NCBI GenBank assembly: GCA_017399185.1
Contig: JAFQEA010000019.1
Span: 1 to 64,000 of the forward strand
Direction of reading: 5' to 3'
Source: Clostridia bacterium
GTDB lineage: Bacteria > Bacillota > Clostridia > Christensenellales > Borkfalkiaceae
Length of the DNA: 64,000 bases
Shown piece by piece: positions 54,098 through 64,000 of the stretch (positions are counted from its first letter, which is position 1; the number at the start of each line of letters is the position of its first letter). The notes beneath the pieces are model-generated. The model did no database searches and was not told the origin of the DNA. It worked only from the letters and a program-made list of their open reading frames with translations. The position numbers were made by a program, and so were the translations under genes.

Positions 54098-54126
54098 TTT
54101 ACATTATTTTATTATTTTGTTAAAAT
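54098..54126 (+). promoter_or_regulatory. Sigma-A promoter of tig
   Basis: TTTACA at 54098-54103, a 17-nt spacer and TAAAAT at 54121-54126. It is divergent from the rqcH promoter in the same gap. Confidence 0.65.
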
Positions 54127-54169
54127 ATTTGGGCTGAATTGAAAAAATAAGATTTTTTTAGGAGATATT

Positions 54170-55456
54170 ATGAATTACACATTTGAAAAACAGGAAAAGA
54201 GCCAGGTTAAATTGACTGTTAAGCTTGACAAACAAGATTGGGAAGCTGCTATTTTAAAAGCATACCAACAAAATAAGGGTAAATATGCTATCCAAGGCTT
54301 CAGAAAAGGTCACGTTCCATTTAACGTAATCTGCAAGGTTTACGGTAAAGAAGCATTTTATGAAGACGCAATCAACGTTGCAATTAACCAATATTATCCG
54401 GAAATTATGGTTAAGGAAGCTAAAGAAATCAACGTTATCGGCGACCCACAATTCGGTCTTGGCGATATCGGTGAAGAAGGTATTGAATTCTTTGCTATGA
54501 TTCCTGTAATGCCAGAAGTTAAAGTTGGTCAGTACACGGGTATAAAAGTTGAGAAGGTTGAGTATAATGTAACCGATGAACAGCTTGATGCTGAAGTTGA
54601 AAGGGTACGTGAAAGAAACGCACGTGAAATTTCCGTTACTGACAGGGCTTGCCAAAACGGCGATATCGTTGTAATCGATTACAGCGGCAGCGTTGACGGC
54701 GTTAAATTTGACGGCGGCACGGCAGAAAAGCAACGCCTTGAATTAGGTTCAGGCTCATTTATCCCCGGCTTTGAAGACCAAGTTGTTGGTATGACAATCG
54801 GTGAAGACAGAGATATCAACGTAACCTTCCCGGAAGACTATACTGCACCACTTAACGGCAAAGCAGCAGTTTTCGCTATTAAGTTACACGAAATTATCGT
54901 AAAAGAGCTTCCTGAAGTTGACGATGACTTTATTAAAGAAGCAACCGGCGAAGAATCTTTAGAAGCTTTCCGTCAAAAAACGCGTGAAAATATGCAAAAA
55001 TCAAACGAGAGACGCGCTAAAGACGAAACAGAAGATAAGCTTTTAACTGCAATCGCTGACCAAACTGAAGTTGAAATCCCTGACGTTTTAGTTAATAACG
55101 AAGTTGAAAGCATGCTTCAACAATTTAAATACAGACTTATGTATCAAGGCTTGAACTTTGAAACCTACCTTAAGGTAACAAACCAAACCGAAGAACAAAT
55201 CAAGGAAAGCTATCGTGAAACTGCTTTACCACGCGTTAAGAAGCAACTTATCGTTGGTAAAATTATTGAGCTTGAAAAAATCGAAGCAACCCAAGAAGAA
55301 ATCGACGCCAAGATTGACGAGCAAGCTAAATCAGTTTCAAAAGAGCCTGCTGAATACCGTAAGACTATGGATGAACGTCAAGTTGAATATATCCGCAACT
55401 CAATCGTTGTAGACAAGCTATTTGACTTCCTTACGGCAAATAACGAAATCGCTTAA
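54170..55456 (+). CDS. tig: Trigger factor
   Basis: Trigger factor is the ribosome-bound chaperone that meets new chains. The 428-residue product has the N-terminal ribosome-binding domain with the signature loop GFRKGHVPF, a central FKBP-type prolyl isomerase domain (about 150-245, with VVIDYSGSVDGVKFDGG), and the long helical C-terminal arms. The ATG follows TTAGGAG. The tig-clpP-clpX order matches E. coli and B. subtilis; lon, common next, is absent. Confidence 0.97.
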   Translation: MNYTFEKQEKSQVKLTVKLDKQDWEAAILKAYQQNKGKYAIQGFRKGHVPFNVICKVYGKEAFYEDAINVAINQYYPEIMVKEAKEINVIGDPQFGLGDIGEEGIEFFAMIPVMPEVKVGQYTGIKVEKVEYNVTDEQLDAEVERVRERNAREISVTDRACQNGDIVVIDYSGSVDGVKFDGGTAEKQRLELGSGSFIPGFEDQVVGMTIGEDRDINVTFPEDYTAPLNGKAAVFAIKLHEIIVKELPEVDDDFIKEATGEESLEAFRQKTRENMQKSNERRAKDETEDKLLTAIADQTEVEIPDVLVNNEVESMLQQFKYRLMYQGLNFETYLKVTNQTEEQIKESYRETALPRVKKQLIVGKIIELEKIEATQEEIDAKIDEQAKSVSKEPAEYRKTMDERQVEYIRNSIVVDKLFDFLTANNEIA

Positions 55457-55498
55457 TTAGCGCATTTGACAGAATAATTTTAATTTAGGAGTAATATT

Positions 55499-56080
55499 AT
55501 GCCACTTATCCCGATGGTTGTTCAACAGACCGACAAAGGCGAAAGGTCTTACGATATATATTCAAGGCTATTAAACGACAGAATTATTTTTTTATCGGGC
55601 GAAATTAACGACGCTGTTGCAAACACAGTCGTTGCACAGCTTATTTACCTTGAAGCAGATAATCCAAACAAGCCTATTTATATGTATATAAATAGCCCTG
55701 GCGGAAGCGTTTCAGCAGGTCTTGCTATTTATGACACAATGAACTATATTAAATGCGAAGTTTCAACAATCTGTATCGGTATGGCTGCAAGCATGGCTGC
55801 GGTTTTACTTTCAAGCGGTGCTAAAGGTAAACGTTTTTGCTTACCTAACAGCGAAGTTATGATTCACCAACCACTTGGCGGTATGCAAGGTCAGGCAAGC
55901 GATATTAAGATTCAAGCAGAGCATATTTTAATGCTTAAGGAAAAATTAAACCGCATTTTAGCAGAAAACACAGGTAATTCTATAGCACAAATTGAACGCG
56001 ACACCGACAGGGATAATTATTTATCCGCACAAGACGCGTTAAGATACGGTTTAATTGACAAAATATTTTCAAACAGATAA
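55499..56080 (+). CDS. clpP: ATP-dependent Clp protease proteolytic subunit
   Basis: ClpP is the tetradecameric serine protease chamber that works with ClpX. The 193-residue product has the catalytic triad S98 (GMAASMAA), H123 (MIHQPLGG) and D172 (DTDRDN). Length and sequence are typical. The ATG follows TTAGGAG. It is 14 nt ahead of clpX, and the two are made together. Confidence 0.98.
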   Translation: MPLIPMVVQQTDKGERSYDIYSRLLNDRIIFLSGEINDAVANTVVAQLIYLEADNPNKPIYMYINSPGGSVSAGLAIYDTMNYIKCEVSTICIGMAASMAAVLLSSGAKGKRFCLPNSEVMIHQPLGGMQGQASDIKIQAEHILMLKEKLNRILAENTGNSIAQIERDTDRDNYLSAQDALRYGLIDKIFSNR

Positions 56081-56094
56081 TTTAGGGGGTATTA

Positions 56095-57339
56095 ATGGAT
56101 AGCGAAATTTTTGACAAAACTTCCTGTTCCTTTTGCGGTAAACCCAAAGATAAAGTTAAAACGCTTGTTGCAGGTCCAAACGGCTTATATATCTGTGATG
56201 AGTGTGTTGAAATTTGCCAAGATATTTTAAAGGAAGATCAAGCTAAAATAGCGCCCGATTCCGTTAATCTTTTAAAACCACAGCAATTAAAGGCAGAACT
56301 TGACAAATATATTATTGGTCAGGACAAAGCAAAAAAGGTTCTTGCAGTTGCCGTTTATAACCATTATAAGCGCGTTAATGCGTTAGCGAAAAATAGCAAA
56401 CGCAATAATGACGAAGTTGAAATCGACAAGTCTAACGTACTTTTATTAGGTCAAACGGGCTGCGGTAAAACCTTGCTTGCAAGTACGCTTGCTAAAATCT
56501 TGAACGTCCCGTTTGCGGTTGCTGACGCTACAACGCTGACTGAAGCAGGTTACGTTGGTGAAGACGTTGAGAACATTTTATTAAAGCTTATACAAAATGC
56601 CGATTACGACATTGCCCGTGCAGAACGTGGTATTATTTATATTGACGAAATCGATAAAATTGCCAGAAAGACCGAAAACGTGTCCATAACGCGTGACGTT
56701 TCAGGCGAAGGCGTGCAACAAGCGCTTTTAAAAATTATTGAAAGCACGGTTGCTTCAGTTCCACCACAAGGTGGCAGAAAACACCCGCAACAAGAGCTTA
56801 TCAGAATTGACACAACTAATATTTTGTTCATTTTAGGCGGTGCGTTTGTTGGGCTTGATAAGATTATCGGCAGGCGCAAGGATAGCTCCGGCATGGGCTT
56901 TGGTGCTGTTGTTAACGATGAAAACAATGCCCGCGTTGACGAATATTTTAATGAAGTACAACCGCAGGACTTAATCAAATTCGGTTTAATCCCAGAATTT
57001 GTCGGGCGTATTCCTATCACCGTTGCGTTAACCGGGCTTGATGAAAAACAGCTTGTCAGAATTATGACAGAGCCTAAAAATGCAATCGTTAAGCAATATC
57101 AAAAGCTGCTTGACTTTGATAAGGTTGAGCTTGACGTTAAAGACGATGCGCTAAAGGAAATTGCAAAACGCGCCATTGAACTTAAGACGGGCGCAAGGGG
57201 ATTAAGGACTATTTTTGAAAACTTAATGCTCGATACGATGTATGATATACCTGATTCGGATATAGCAAAAATCGTAATAGATAAGCAAGTTGTTTTGGGT
57301 GAGAAAAAGCCTGAAATCATAAGAAAGCAAATTGCTTAA
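56095..57339 (+). CDS. clpX: ATP-dependent Clp protease ATP-binding subunit ClpX
   Basis: ClpX is the AAA+ unfoldase that feeds ClpP. The 414-residue product has an N-terminal zinc-binding domain with C11, C14, C34 and C37, a Walker A (GQTGCGKT, residues 119-126), the pore loop GYVGEDVE, a Walker B ([12 protein letters not shown]) and the ClpP-docking loop (SGMGFGA, where many homologues have IGF). The start follows AGGGGG. Likely substrates include RqcH-tagged chains. Confidence 0.97.
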   Translation: MDSEIFDKTSCSFCGKPKDKVKTLVAGPNGLYICDECVEICQDILKEDQAKIAPDSVNLLKPQQLKAELDKYIIGQDKAKKVLAVAVYNHYKRVNALAKNSKRNNDEVEIDKSNVLLLGQTGCGKTLLASTLAKILNVPFAVADATTLTEAGYVGEDVENILLKLIQNADYDIARAERGIIYIDEIDKIARKTENVSITRDVSGEGVQQALLKIIESTVASVPPQGGRKHPQQELIRIDTTNILFILGGAFVGLDKIIGRRKDSSGMGFGAVVNDENNARVDEYFNEVQPQDLIKFGLIPEFVGRIPITVALTGLDEKQLVRIMTEPKNAIVKQYQKLLDFDKVELDVKDDALKEIAKRAIELKTGARGLRTIFENLMLDTMYDIPDSDIAKIVIDKQVVLGEKKPEIIRKQIA

Positions 57340-57352
57340 CCAAATTTAAGCT

Positions 57353-57391
57353 TAAAAAGCGTTACTATCTAAAAATAGTAGCGCTTTTTTG
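57353..57391 (+). terminator. clpX terminator
   Basis: AAAAAGCGTTACTA pairs with TAGTAGCGCTTTTT, with one G-T pair, around an 8-nt loop, then a T run. Confidence 0.85.
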
Positions 57392-57451
57392 TTTTTTTAT
57401 TGTTAAAACAATAAAAGATTTGATTTTTTGCAAGCTTTTGTCTTAATTGGA

Positions 57452-57480
57452 TTGCTTTTTAAGCGATTTAATGCTATATT
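57452..57480 (+). promoter_or_regulatory. Sigma-A promoter of asnS
   Basis: TTGCTT at 57452-57457, a 17-nt spacer and TATATT at 57475-57480. The leader of about 40 nt is too short for a T-box. Confidence 0.62.
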
Positions 57481-57524
57481 ATTATATATACTTTTAAATA
57501 AACACTAATTTTTAAGGTAATTTT

Positions 57525-58922
57525 ATGGAAAAACGCGTACTTATTAAAGAAATTTTTACAAATAGCGAACGCTTTGCAAACGCCCAGGTTACAGTTATGG
57601 GTTGGGCAAGAACGATCAGGGATTCTAAATCATTTGGCTTTATTGAACTTAACGACGGCAGCTTCTTTAAGAACTTACAGGTTGTTTTTGAAAGCCAATT
57701 TATTGATAATTATGAAGAAATTGCGCGCCAGAACGTAGGTGCAGCATTTTCAGTACAAGGTACAATCGTTTTAACACCCGAAGCAAAACAACCGCTTGAA
57801 CTTAAGGCAACGAAAATCACGGTTGAAGGGACTTCACAACCCGATTATCCGCTCCAAAAGAAGCGCCACAGCGTAGAATACTTGCGTGAAATCGCTTATT
57901 TGCGCCCACGTACAAACCTGTTTGGTGCGGCGTTCAGAGTGCGTAGTGAAGCGGCTTTTGCTATTCATAAATTCTTTAATGAAAGGTCGTTCGTTTACGT
58001 TCATACGCCAATTATTACGGGTAGCGACTGCGAAGGTGCCGGCGAAATGTTCCAGGTAACAACTATGAATATAGACAAGCCCAAGCGCACCCATGACGGT
58101 CAGGTTGATTTTGCCCAAGACTTTTTCGGTAAGAAGGCTTCCTTAACCGTATCAGGACAGTTAAACGCTGAAACCTTTGCTTTAGCGTACGGCAACGTTT
58201 ATACCTTTGGTCCAACCTTCCGCGCTGAAAAATCAAACACGGCGCGCCACGCTGCAGAGTTTTGGATGATTGAGCCTGAAATGGCTTTTGCTGACCTTCA
58301 GGACGATATGGAAGTTGCTGAAGCAATGGTTAAGTTTGTCATTAATCACGTAATGCAAACCTGCCCGAACGAATTGCAATTTTTTAACCAATTCGTTGAC
58401 AACGGCTTGATTGAAAGATTAAACAATATTGTTAATAACGACTTTGTGCGCTTAAGCTACACAGAAGCAATCAAGATTTTAGAAAAGCACAAGGATAAAT
58501 TTGAATTCCCGGTATTCTGGGGTTGTGATTTACAAAGCGAGCACGAAAGATACATTACTGAAACCGTATTTAAAAAGCCTGTATTCCTAACTGACTATCC
58601 AAAGGAAATCAAAGCCTTTTATATGCGTTTAAACGATGATGGTAAGACCGTTGCCGCAACAGATTTATTAGTGCCCGGCATTGGCGAGCTTATCGGCGGC
58701 AGTCAGCGTGAAGAAAGGATTGACGTACTCCGTCAACGCATGCAGGAATGCGGTCTTAACGAAGAAGATTATTGGTGGTATCTGAACTTACGTAAATACG
58801 GCGGCGTTAAGCACTCTGGCTTTGGTTTAGGCTTTGAACGCATGATTATGTACCTGACAGGTATATCTAATATCCGTGACGTTTTGCCGTTCCCACGCAC
58901 GGTTGACAACTTAAATTATTAA
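57525..58922 (+). CDS. asnS: Asparaginyl-tRNA synthetase
   Basis: AsnS charges tRNA-Asn. The 465-residue class IIb enzyme has the N-terminal OB anticodon-binding domain ([20 protein letters not shown]), the [15 protein letters not shown] segment that distinguishes AsnS from AspS, motif 2 ([20 protein letters not shown]) and motif 3 ([13 protein letters not shown]). The ATG follows TAAGGT. It is followed by rnc after 1 nt, an unusual partner for it. Confidence 0.96.
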   Translation: MEKRVLIKEIFTNSERFANAQVTVMGWARTIRDSKSFGFIELNDGSFFKNLQVVFESQFIDNYEEIARQNVGAAFSVQGTIVLTPEAKQPLELKATKITVEGTSQPDYPLQKKRHSVEYLREIAYLRPRTNLFGAAFRVRSEAAFAIHKFFNERSFVYVHTPIITGSDCEGAGEMFQVTTMNIDKPKRTHDGQVDFAQDFFGKKASLTVSGQLNAETFALAYGNVYTFGPTFRAEKSNTARHAAEFWMIEPEMAFADLQDDMEVAEAMVKFVINHVMQTCPNELQFFNQFVDNGLIERLNNIVNNDFVRLSYTEAIKILEKHKDKFEFPVFWGCDLQSEHERYITETVFKKPVFLTDYPKEIKAFYMRLNDDGKTVAATDLLVPGIGELIGGSQREERIDVLRQRMQECGLNEEDYWWYLNLRKYGGVKHSGFGLGFERMIMYLTGISNIRDVLPFPRTVDNLNY

Positions 58923-58923
58923 T

Positions 58924-59622
58924 ATGTTAGACCACTTATCGACCATAGAAGGCAAGATTGGTTACGTTTTTAAGGATAAAGACCTTATTAAAAAGGCATT
59001 GACCCACGCTTCATATACAAACGAGCATACCGAAGCTCAAAACAACGAACGCTTGGAATTTTTAGGCGATTCGGTATTAGGCCTTGTGGCGGCAGAACGT
59101 TTGTTTTTGACCGCAACGGGTGCAGATGAAGGCAGGTTGACAAGATTTAAACAACAGCTTGTTTCAAAGCGTCCGCTTGCAAACGCCATAATTAATGCTG
59201 GGCTTGACAGCTTTATCATTATGGGTAAGGGTGAACGCTTGCAGTTTGACGATAGCCGAATAAATTTGAGCGAAAATTTATTTGAAGCCATAGTCGGTGC
59301 AATTTATCTTGACGGCGGATTATCTTCTGCTAAAGATTTTATCTTCAGAATGCTTGATTTTGACAAGGTTATATTTGAGCAAACAGATAAAAGCATTGAT
59401 AGTGACCATAAAACAGCCCTTCAGCACCACGTACAAAAGCATAAGCTTGGCGAAATTACTTACAAGGTGATTTCTTCAAGCGGTCCGCCACATAACCCAA
59501 GCTTTTTGGTGGCGGTTTCAATAAACGGTAAGCAAATTGCCGATGGACAAGGCAAATCACATAAAAAAGCCGAACAGCAAGCTGCTTTTAAGGCTTTACA
59601 AATTTTGACAAATAAGGAATAA
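58924..59622 (+). CDS. rnc: Ribonuclease III
   Basis: RNase III cuts double-stranded RNA in rRNA processing and mRNA turnover. The 232-residue product has the catalytic signature NERLEFLGDSVL at 41-52, with acidic metal ligands, and a C-terminal double-stranded-RNA-binding domain (about 158-230, ending GKSHKKAEQQAAFKAL). It starts 1 nt after the asnS stop and is 6 nt ahead of smc. The rnc-smc-ftsY order is conserved in Firmicutes. Confidence 0.97.
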   Translation: MLDHLSTIEGKIGYVFKDKDLIKKALTHASYTNEHTEAQNNERLEFLGDSVLGLVAAERLFLTATGADEGRLTRFKQQLVSKRPLANAIINAGLDSFIIMGKGERLQFDDSRINLSENLFEAIVGAIYLDGGLSSAKDFIFRMLDFDKVIFEQTDKSIDSDHKTALQHHVQKHKLGEITYKVISSSGPPHNPSFLVAVSINGKQIADGQGKSHKKAEQQAAFKALQILTNKE

Positions 59623-59628
59623 CTGAAG

Positions 59629-62600
59629 TTGAATTTTGAAAAAATAGAAATGGCGGGTTTTAAATCCTTTGCCGATAAAGTTGAAATTATTTTTAATAAC
59701 GGCGTTACTGCTATCGTTGGTCCAAACGGTTGCGGTAAGTCAAATATTGCTGACGCAATCCGCTGGGTTTTAGGTGAGCAGTCTGCAAAATCATTACGTG
59801 GTTCAGCGATGTCCGACGTAATTTTTAGTGGTACGCAGAACAGAAAATCACTTTCTTATTGCGAAGTTTCGCTCTATTTTGACAACTCTGAAAAGATTTT
59901 CAAGAGCGTTGATTATAGCGAAGTTATCTTAACGCGTAAGCTATTTAGGAGCGGCGAAAGTGAATACTACATTAACAAGCAACCGTCACTTTTACGTGAG
60001 ATTGTTAAGCTTTTGCATGAATGTGGCGTATCAAAGAGCGGTTATTCTGTAATCGGTCAGGGTAAGGTTCAACAAATCGTTGAGTCAAAGCCTGAAGACA
60101 GACGTTCTATCTTTGAAGAAGCCGTTGGTATTGCTCAAGCAAAGGTTAAAAAGCTTGAAACAGAGCGTAAGCTTGAAAGGGTACACGGCAACCTTGTCAG
60201 AATTTTTGACATGACTTCACTTATGGAAAAGAAGCTTGAGCCGTTACATAACGCCGCTGAAAAGACTAAAAAGTACAGAATGCTTTCAGAAGAGCTTAAG
60301 TACCATGAAGTTAACAATTATTTGTACCAATACGACAACGCAAACTCTGTTAAAGAAAAGATTTTCACACGTATTGAAGGTCTTAAAGAAGAAAGCGCGT
60401 TAAGAAGTCAGGAATTGGACGAAGCGATACACCGTGCTAACTTTAGCCGTGAAGAAATACAGAAAATCGACCAGGTTATTGATAGATTACACGGCGAAAT
60501 TCTTTCTAAATCCTTAAGCCACGAAAAAATGAAGGGCCAAAAGGACCTTTATAATGAAAAGGTTTCGGCAATCAGGGCTGAAATGTCACGCCTTAACACC
60601 GATACGGCAGAGCGTAAAGAAAAATTACGTCTTTTAGAAAAGGCAATCACAGCTCAAAAGCAAAACCTTGAAAAGTGCGCTATTGATAAGCAAACACTTG
60701 CAACCAAGCAGCAACAGTTAAATAACGAGCTTACTAAATTGCTGGCTGCAATTTCGCAAGATGAAAGCGCAACGCTTCAAGCACGCAGCACGGTTTTAAA
60801 GGCCGCTGAAACTTTAGCCGATATCAGTAAAAATTTAGGTTCGCTTGACAAGGAAAAATCCTTTATCACAGACCAGCAAAGAAAGATTATCGAAAGGGTA
60901 AACGAGCTTACTGTTGTGATTTCACAGCTTGAAGCTGAAAAAGCAAAAATCCTTGCAGAAATCGAAGAAAATCAAGCAACCCAAAAATCATTACAAGAAC
61001 AAATTGTTAAAATTGAAGCACTAATTCAGGAACAAAATAACCAGACTTCTGAATTATCCAATAAGATTTATAAATTAAATATTCAATTAAGCACTTTAGA
61101 AGCAAACCGCAAAATGTATGCTGACATTAAGGACACTTTTGACGGTTATCCGACTTCAGTTAAGCGCTTAATGTTTTCCGCAAAGGAAAATGCGCAAATC
61201 AGCGCAAAAATCAAAGGCGTTGTAGCAAATATAATTAAGACTGACGAAAAATATGAAATTGCCGTTCAGACCGCATTAGGCAATAACGTACAAAACATTG
61301 TTACGGCAACGCCGGAAGATGCAAGATATCTTATCGAGTACTTAAAGCGCACGGAAGGCGGCAGGATTACTTTCTTACCGGTAAGCAACGTACGTCCGCA
61401 CGCTGACGGCGTTGATATTACGTCTGCACTTAACGATAAAGGTGCAATCGGTCTTGCAACAAAGCTTGTCAGATTTGAGCCTTACTATGAAAACGTTATC
61501 AGATATTTGCTTGGTAACACCTTGATTGCAGATAATATCGAAAACGCAACTGAAATTGCTAAAAAGCATAAATTTGCATTTAAAATCGTTACGCTTGACG
61601 GTGACGTTATTAATTCGTCAGGCTCAATGACGGGTGGTTCACGAAAGCTAAACCAGCCAAATCTTTTATCACCCGAGCGTATGGTTGAAAAGCTTGGTAA
61701 AGACATAAATAAGGTTAAATTATTAACTGAAAAAGCTCAACAAACAAAGGATAAGCTTATCCAATCGGTTAACAATTTGGTTGAAAAGCTTGATGCACGC
61801 AGGGCAACGCTGCAAAGCTCAAAGCAAAGACTTTCTGCGTTGGAAGTTCAAAGGGATAACTATTTAAGCTTAATCAAATCTAACGAAGCCGAGCTTGAAG
61901 TTAACAAGGAAAGTATCACGGTCGTTACGCAAAGATTGCAGGAAATCCAAATCCAGTATACCGACGTTGAAGAAGGCAATAAAAAGCTTGTTGAAGAAAA
62001 GCAATCTGCTTCAAGCGTTGCTGAAAGACATCAAGGCGAATACGACAGCCGTAAAAAGCGCCGTGACGAAATTATTGCTGAAATTTCAGACCTTCGAATG
62101 CGTGAAACCGTTTTGGACGCTGACGTTAACACTGCAAACGCTGAAATTGCCAGAATGACTTCTGAAATCACTGATAACGAGCAAATTATCGCAATCAACC
62201 TTAAGCACGTTGAAGATGATAAGCTTGCAATTTACAACCTTGACCAGGAAGTTATCGCAATGACCAGCGCGATTGAACAGGAATCAGGTATTACGGCACT
62301 TAACGCGCAAATTAAGGAAAACGAACAGTTAAAGCATAAGTATAACGCTGATATCAATCAACTTGACTTACGCCGTCAGATTTTAACGGCAGAAATCAAG
62401 CGTTTAGACGATAAGCGCCACCAGGAAGAAATCGATGCTGCCAAGGTTGACTCTGACCTTGAATATATGCAAATGCGCGTTTATGACGAATACGGCGAAA
62501 CTTATGAAACCTGCGCGCCGCTTCGTGATGAAAATTACGATATAACAAACTCAAAAGAAGAAATTACAAAGCTTAAACGCCGTATTTCAGCACTTGGCAA

Positions 62601-63216
62601 TATCAATCCTGACGCGATTGACGAATACCGCCAACAAAGCGAAGAATACGCAGAGCTTAAAACACAACAAGACGATTTAGAAAAGGCAGAAGAAGACTTA
62701 AAGGAAGTCTTAAAGACTATCCGTAACGAAATGATTAATGAGTTTAACTCTGGCTTTGAACAAATCAGGGGTCACTTTAAACGCACGTTTAAGGAATTGT
62801 TCGGAGGTGGTGCAGCTGACCTTTATCTTGACTATGAAAACGCTGACGATCCGCTTAACGCAGGCGTTGTAATCATGGCAGAGCCACCAGGGAAGAAGTT
62901 ACAAAACATTTCACTATTATCAGGTGGTGAAAAGTCTTTAACGGCTATTGCAATCTTATTTGCAATCTTAAAGCTCCGTCCAATGCCTTTCTGCGTACTT
63001 GACGAAATCGAAGCCGCACTTGACGACGCAAACGTTGAACGATTTGCCAGATATCTGCAACAATTCTCCAAGGAAACACAATTCGTTGTTATCACCCACA
63101 AGAGAGTAACAATGGAACTTGCTGACTGCTTATTCGGCGTTACGATGGAAGAAAAGGGTGTTTCCAAGATTGTATCCGTTAACTTAAGCGACGTTGACTC
63201 AACAATGGCTGACTAA
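59629..63216 (+). CDS. smc: Chromosome segregation ATPase SMC
   Basis: SMC, with ScpA and ScpB, compacts and separates chromosomes. The 1195-residue product has a Walker A (GPNGCGKS, residues 31-38), two long coiled coils around a hinge (about 510-640), the ABC signature LSGGEKSL (about 1096) and a Walker B (CVLDEIEAALDD, about 1122). The start is TTG 59629, giving the family N-terminus (FEKIEMAGFKSFADK). Length matches B. subtilis (1186). scpAB is not in the window. Confidence 0.97.
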   Translation: MNFEKIEMAGFKSFADKVEIIFNNGVTAIVGPNGCGKSNIADAIRWVLGEQSAKSLRGSAMSDVIFSGTQNRKSLSYCEVSLYFDNSEKIFKSVDYSEVILTRKLFRSGESEYYINKQPSLLREIVKLLHECGVSKSGYSVIGQGKVQQIVESKPEDRRSIFEEAVGIAQAKVKKLETERKLERVHGNLVRIFDMTSLMEKKLEPLHNAAEKTKKYRMLSEELKYHEVNNYLYQYDNANSVKEKIFTRIEGLKEESALRSQELDEAIHRANFSREEIQKIDQVIDRLHGEILSKSLSHEKMKGQKDLYNEKVSAIRAEMSRLNTDTAERKEKLRLLEKAITAQKQNLEKCAIDKQTLATKQQQLNNELTKLLAAISQDESATLQARSTVLKAAETLADISKNLGSLDKEKSFITDQQRKIIERVNELTVVISQLEAEKAKILAEIEENQATQKSLQEQIVKIEALIQEQNNQTSELSNKIYKLNIQLSTLEANRKMYADIKDTFDGYPTSVKRLMFSAKENAQISAKIKGVVANIIKTDEKYEIAVQTALGNNVQNIVTATPEDARYLIEYLKRTEGGRITFLPVSNVRPHADGVDITSALNDKGAIGLATKLVRFEPYYENVIRYLLGNTLIADNIENATEIAKKHKFAFKIVTLDGDVINSSGSMTGGSRKLNQPNLLSPERMVEKLGKDINKVKLLTEKAQQTKDKLIQSVNNLVEKLDARRATLQSSKQRLSALEVQRDNYLSLIKSNEAELEVNKESITVVTQRLQEIQIQYTDVEEGNKKLVEEKQSASSVAERHQGEYDSRKKRRDEIIAEISDLRMRETVLDADVNTANAEIARMTSEITDNEQIIAINLKHVEDDKLAIYNLDQEVIAMTSAIEQESGITALNAQIKENEQLKHKYNADINQLDLRRQILTAEIKRLDDKRHQEEIDAAKVDSDLEYMQMRVYDEYGETYETCAPLRDENYDITNSKEEITKLKRRISALGNINPDAIDEYRQQSEEYAELKTQQDDLEKAEEDLKEVLKTIRNEMINEFNSGFEQIRGHFKRTFKELFGGGAADLYLDYENADDPLNAGVVIMAEPPGKKLQNISLLSGGEKSLTAIAILFAILKLRPMPFCVLDEIEAALDDANVERFARYLQQFSKETQFVVITHKRVTMELADCLFGVTMEEKGVSKIVSVNLSDVDSTMAD

Positions 63217-63225
63217 TAGGTGATT

Positions 63226-64000
63226 ATGGGTTTATTTTCAAAAATAAAAGAATCTCTTGTCAAAACAAAAAACACTTTAGCGTCTAAAATCGCTCAAATT
63301 TTTACAAAAGAACGTATCGGCGAAGACTTTTATGACGACTTACTTGATATTTTGATTTCTTCCGACATATCGGTAACGGTTGCTGAAGAAATTATCGAAT
63401 CATTACACCAAAAAATGCGCAAGGAAAAGGTTGACAGCCGTGACGTCGTGCTTGAAAACCTTCGCCTTGCCATTAAGGAAACTTTAGACCAGGCAGAACC
63501 GCTTGAGCTTGAATATCCTGCTGTTATTATGGTTATCGGCGTAAACGGCGTTGGTAAAACAACGACTATTGGTAAGCTTGCAAACCGCTTTTCAAAGCAG
63601 GGTAAGTCGGTTACAATCGCGGCGGCTGATACCTTCCGTGCGGCCGCAACCGAACAGCTTGACGTTTGGGCAGACAGGGCAGGCGTCAGAATAATCAAGC
63701 AAGGCGAAGGTAGTGACCCTTCAGCCGTTGTTTTTGACGCTGCTTCTTCCGCAAGGTCTAAAAAAACGGACGTATTAATTATTGATACGGCTGGAAGACT
63801 CCACGTTAAAGCAAACCTTATGGAAGAGCTTAAAAAGATGTCAAGGGTAGTTGCAAAAGAATACCCCGAAGCAAATTTTTATAAATTTATCGTACTTGAT
63901 TCAACAACGGGTCAAAACGCACTTTCACAGGTTCAGTTATTTAATGAAGCCGTAGGTATAGACGGCATAGTTTTAACCAAGCTTGACGGCACGGCTAAAG
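63226..64000 (+). CDS. ftsY: Signal recognition particle receptor FtsY (partial)
   Basis: FtsY receives ribosome-SRP complexes at the membrane. The frame starts at ATG 63226, after TAGGTG, and runs open to the window edge, giving 258 residues with no stop. It has the N domain (about 1-90) and the start of the GTPase G domain: GVNGVGKTT at 105-113, DTFRAAA, DTAGR and, at the end, TKLDG. The acidic A domain seen in E. coli is absent. The last part of the gene lies beyond base 64000. Confidence 0.96.
   Translation, partial: MGLFSKIKESLVKTKNTLASKIAQIFTKERIGEDFYDDLLDILISSDISVTVAEEIIESLHQKMRKEKVDSRDVVLENLRLAIKETLDQAEPLELEYPAVIMVIGVNGVGKTTTIGKLANRFSKQGKSVTIAAADTFRAAATEQLDVWADRAGVRIIKQGEGSDPSAVVFDAASSARSKKTDVLIIDTAGRLHVKANLMEELKKMSRVVAKEYPEANFYKFIVLDSTTGQNALSQVQLFNEAVGIDGIVLTKLDGTAK

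Noticed and set aside
57392..57524. T-box riboswitch before asnS
   Set aside because: The leader after the promoter is about 40 nt and no T-box core is seen.

Overview
The window is 64 kb of AT-rich bacterial chromosome from an endospore-forming Firmicute, most likely an uncultured member of the class Clostridia. Three things point there: Shine-Dalgarno starts with frequent TTG and GTG codons; a core set of sporulation genes (spoIIIAA-AH, spoIVB, spoIIM, dacF, spoIIAA-AB-sigF, spoVAC-AD-AE, yunB); and gene orders that read like shortened Bacillus subtilis neighbourhoods. Nearly everything lies on the plus strand. The only minus-strand genes are a DUF1846 protein, rpmB and rqcH, each closed off by hairpin terminators. 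I see no phage, transposon, CRISPR array, tRNA or resistance island. No intergenic gap exceeds 300 bases.

Region by region: (1) 1-810: the end of an rRNA operon (5S) and an hsp20 gene whose promoter carries a CIRCE (HrcA) operator. (2) 848-5415: the spoIIIA operon, the mother-cell part of the forespore feeding channel. (3) 5517-11782: asp23-like yqhY, nusB, folD, ispA, tlyA, nadK, argR, recN, in the usual Firmicute order but without accBC, xseAB and dxs. (4) 11871-19078: spoIVB, spoIIM, dacF, the sigF operon, spoVA and yunB; spo0A, normally next to spoIVB, is not here. (5) 19319-29566: pheST, mutS2, a cysteine desulfurase with thiI, a pyridoxal-kinase-like gene and an M29 aminopeptidase. (6) 29637-39103: DUF1846 (minus), prmA, mtaB, a HIT protein, rpsU, an unrecognised 125-residue protein, pcrA, ligA. 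(7) 39153-52269: a yicC-to-recG block (yicC, rpoZ, priA, def, fmt, rsmB, rlmN, rsgA, rpe, rpmB, asp23-like yloU, fakA-like yloV, recG). (8) 52304-64000: rqcH (minus), tig, clpP, clpX, asnS, rnc, smc and the first part of ftsY, cut by the window edge.

The genes fall into three main working groups. One is sporulation: SpoIIAB and SpoIIAA control SigF; SpoIVB and the SpoIIIA channel act around engulfment; SpoIIM helps engulfment; DacF trims cortex; SpoVA moves dipicolinate. The second is translation and protein quality control: deformylase, formyltransferase, rRNA and tRNA modification, RsgA, RqcH, trigger factor, ClpXP. The third is DNA repair, replication and segregation: RecN, MutS2, PcrA, LigA, PriA, RecG, SMC.

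I do not see a previously undescribed multi-gene system. The observations worth following are smaller: probable ATT/ATA initiation at rsgA and spoIIIAE, a repeated intergenic motif, a palindrome over the pcrA promoter, a terminator inside the spoVA genes, an unknown gene after rpsU, a tiny ORF coupled to spoVAC, a DEQQ variant in RecG, and a strong codon-context bias.
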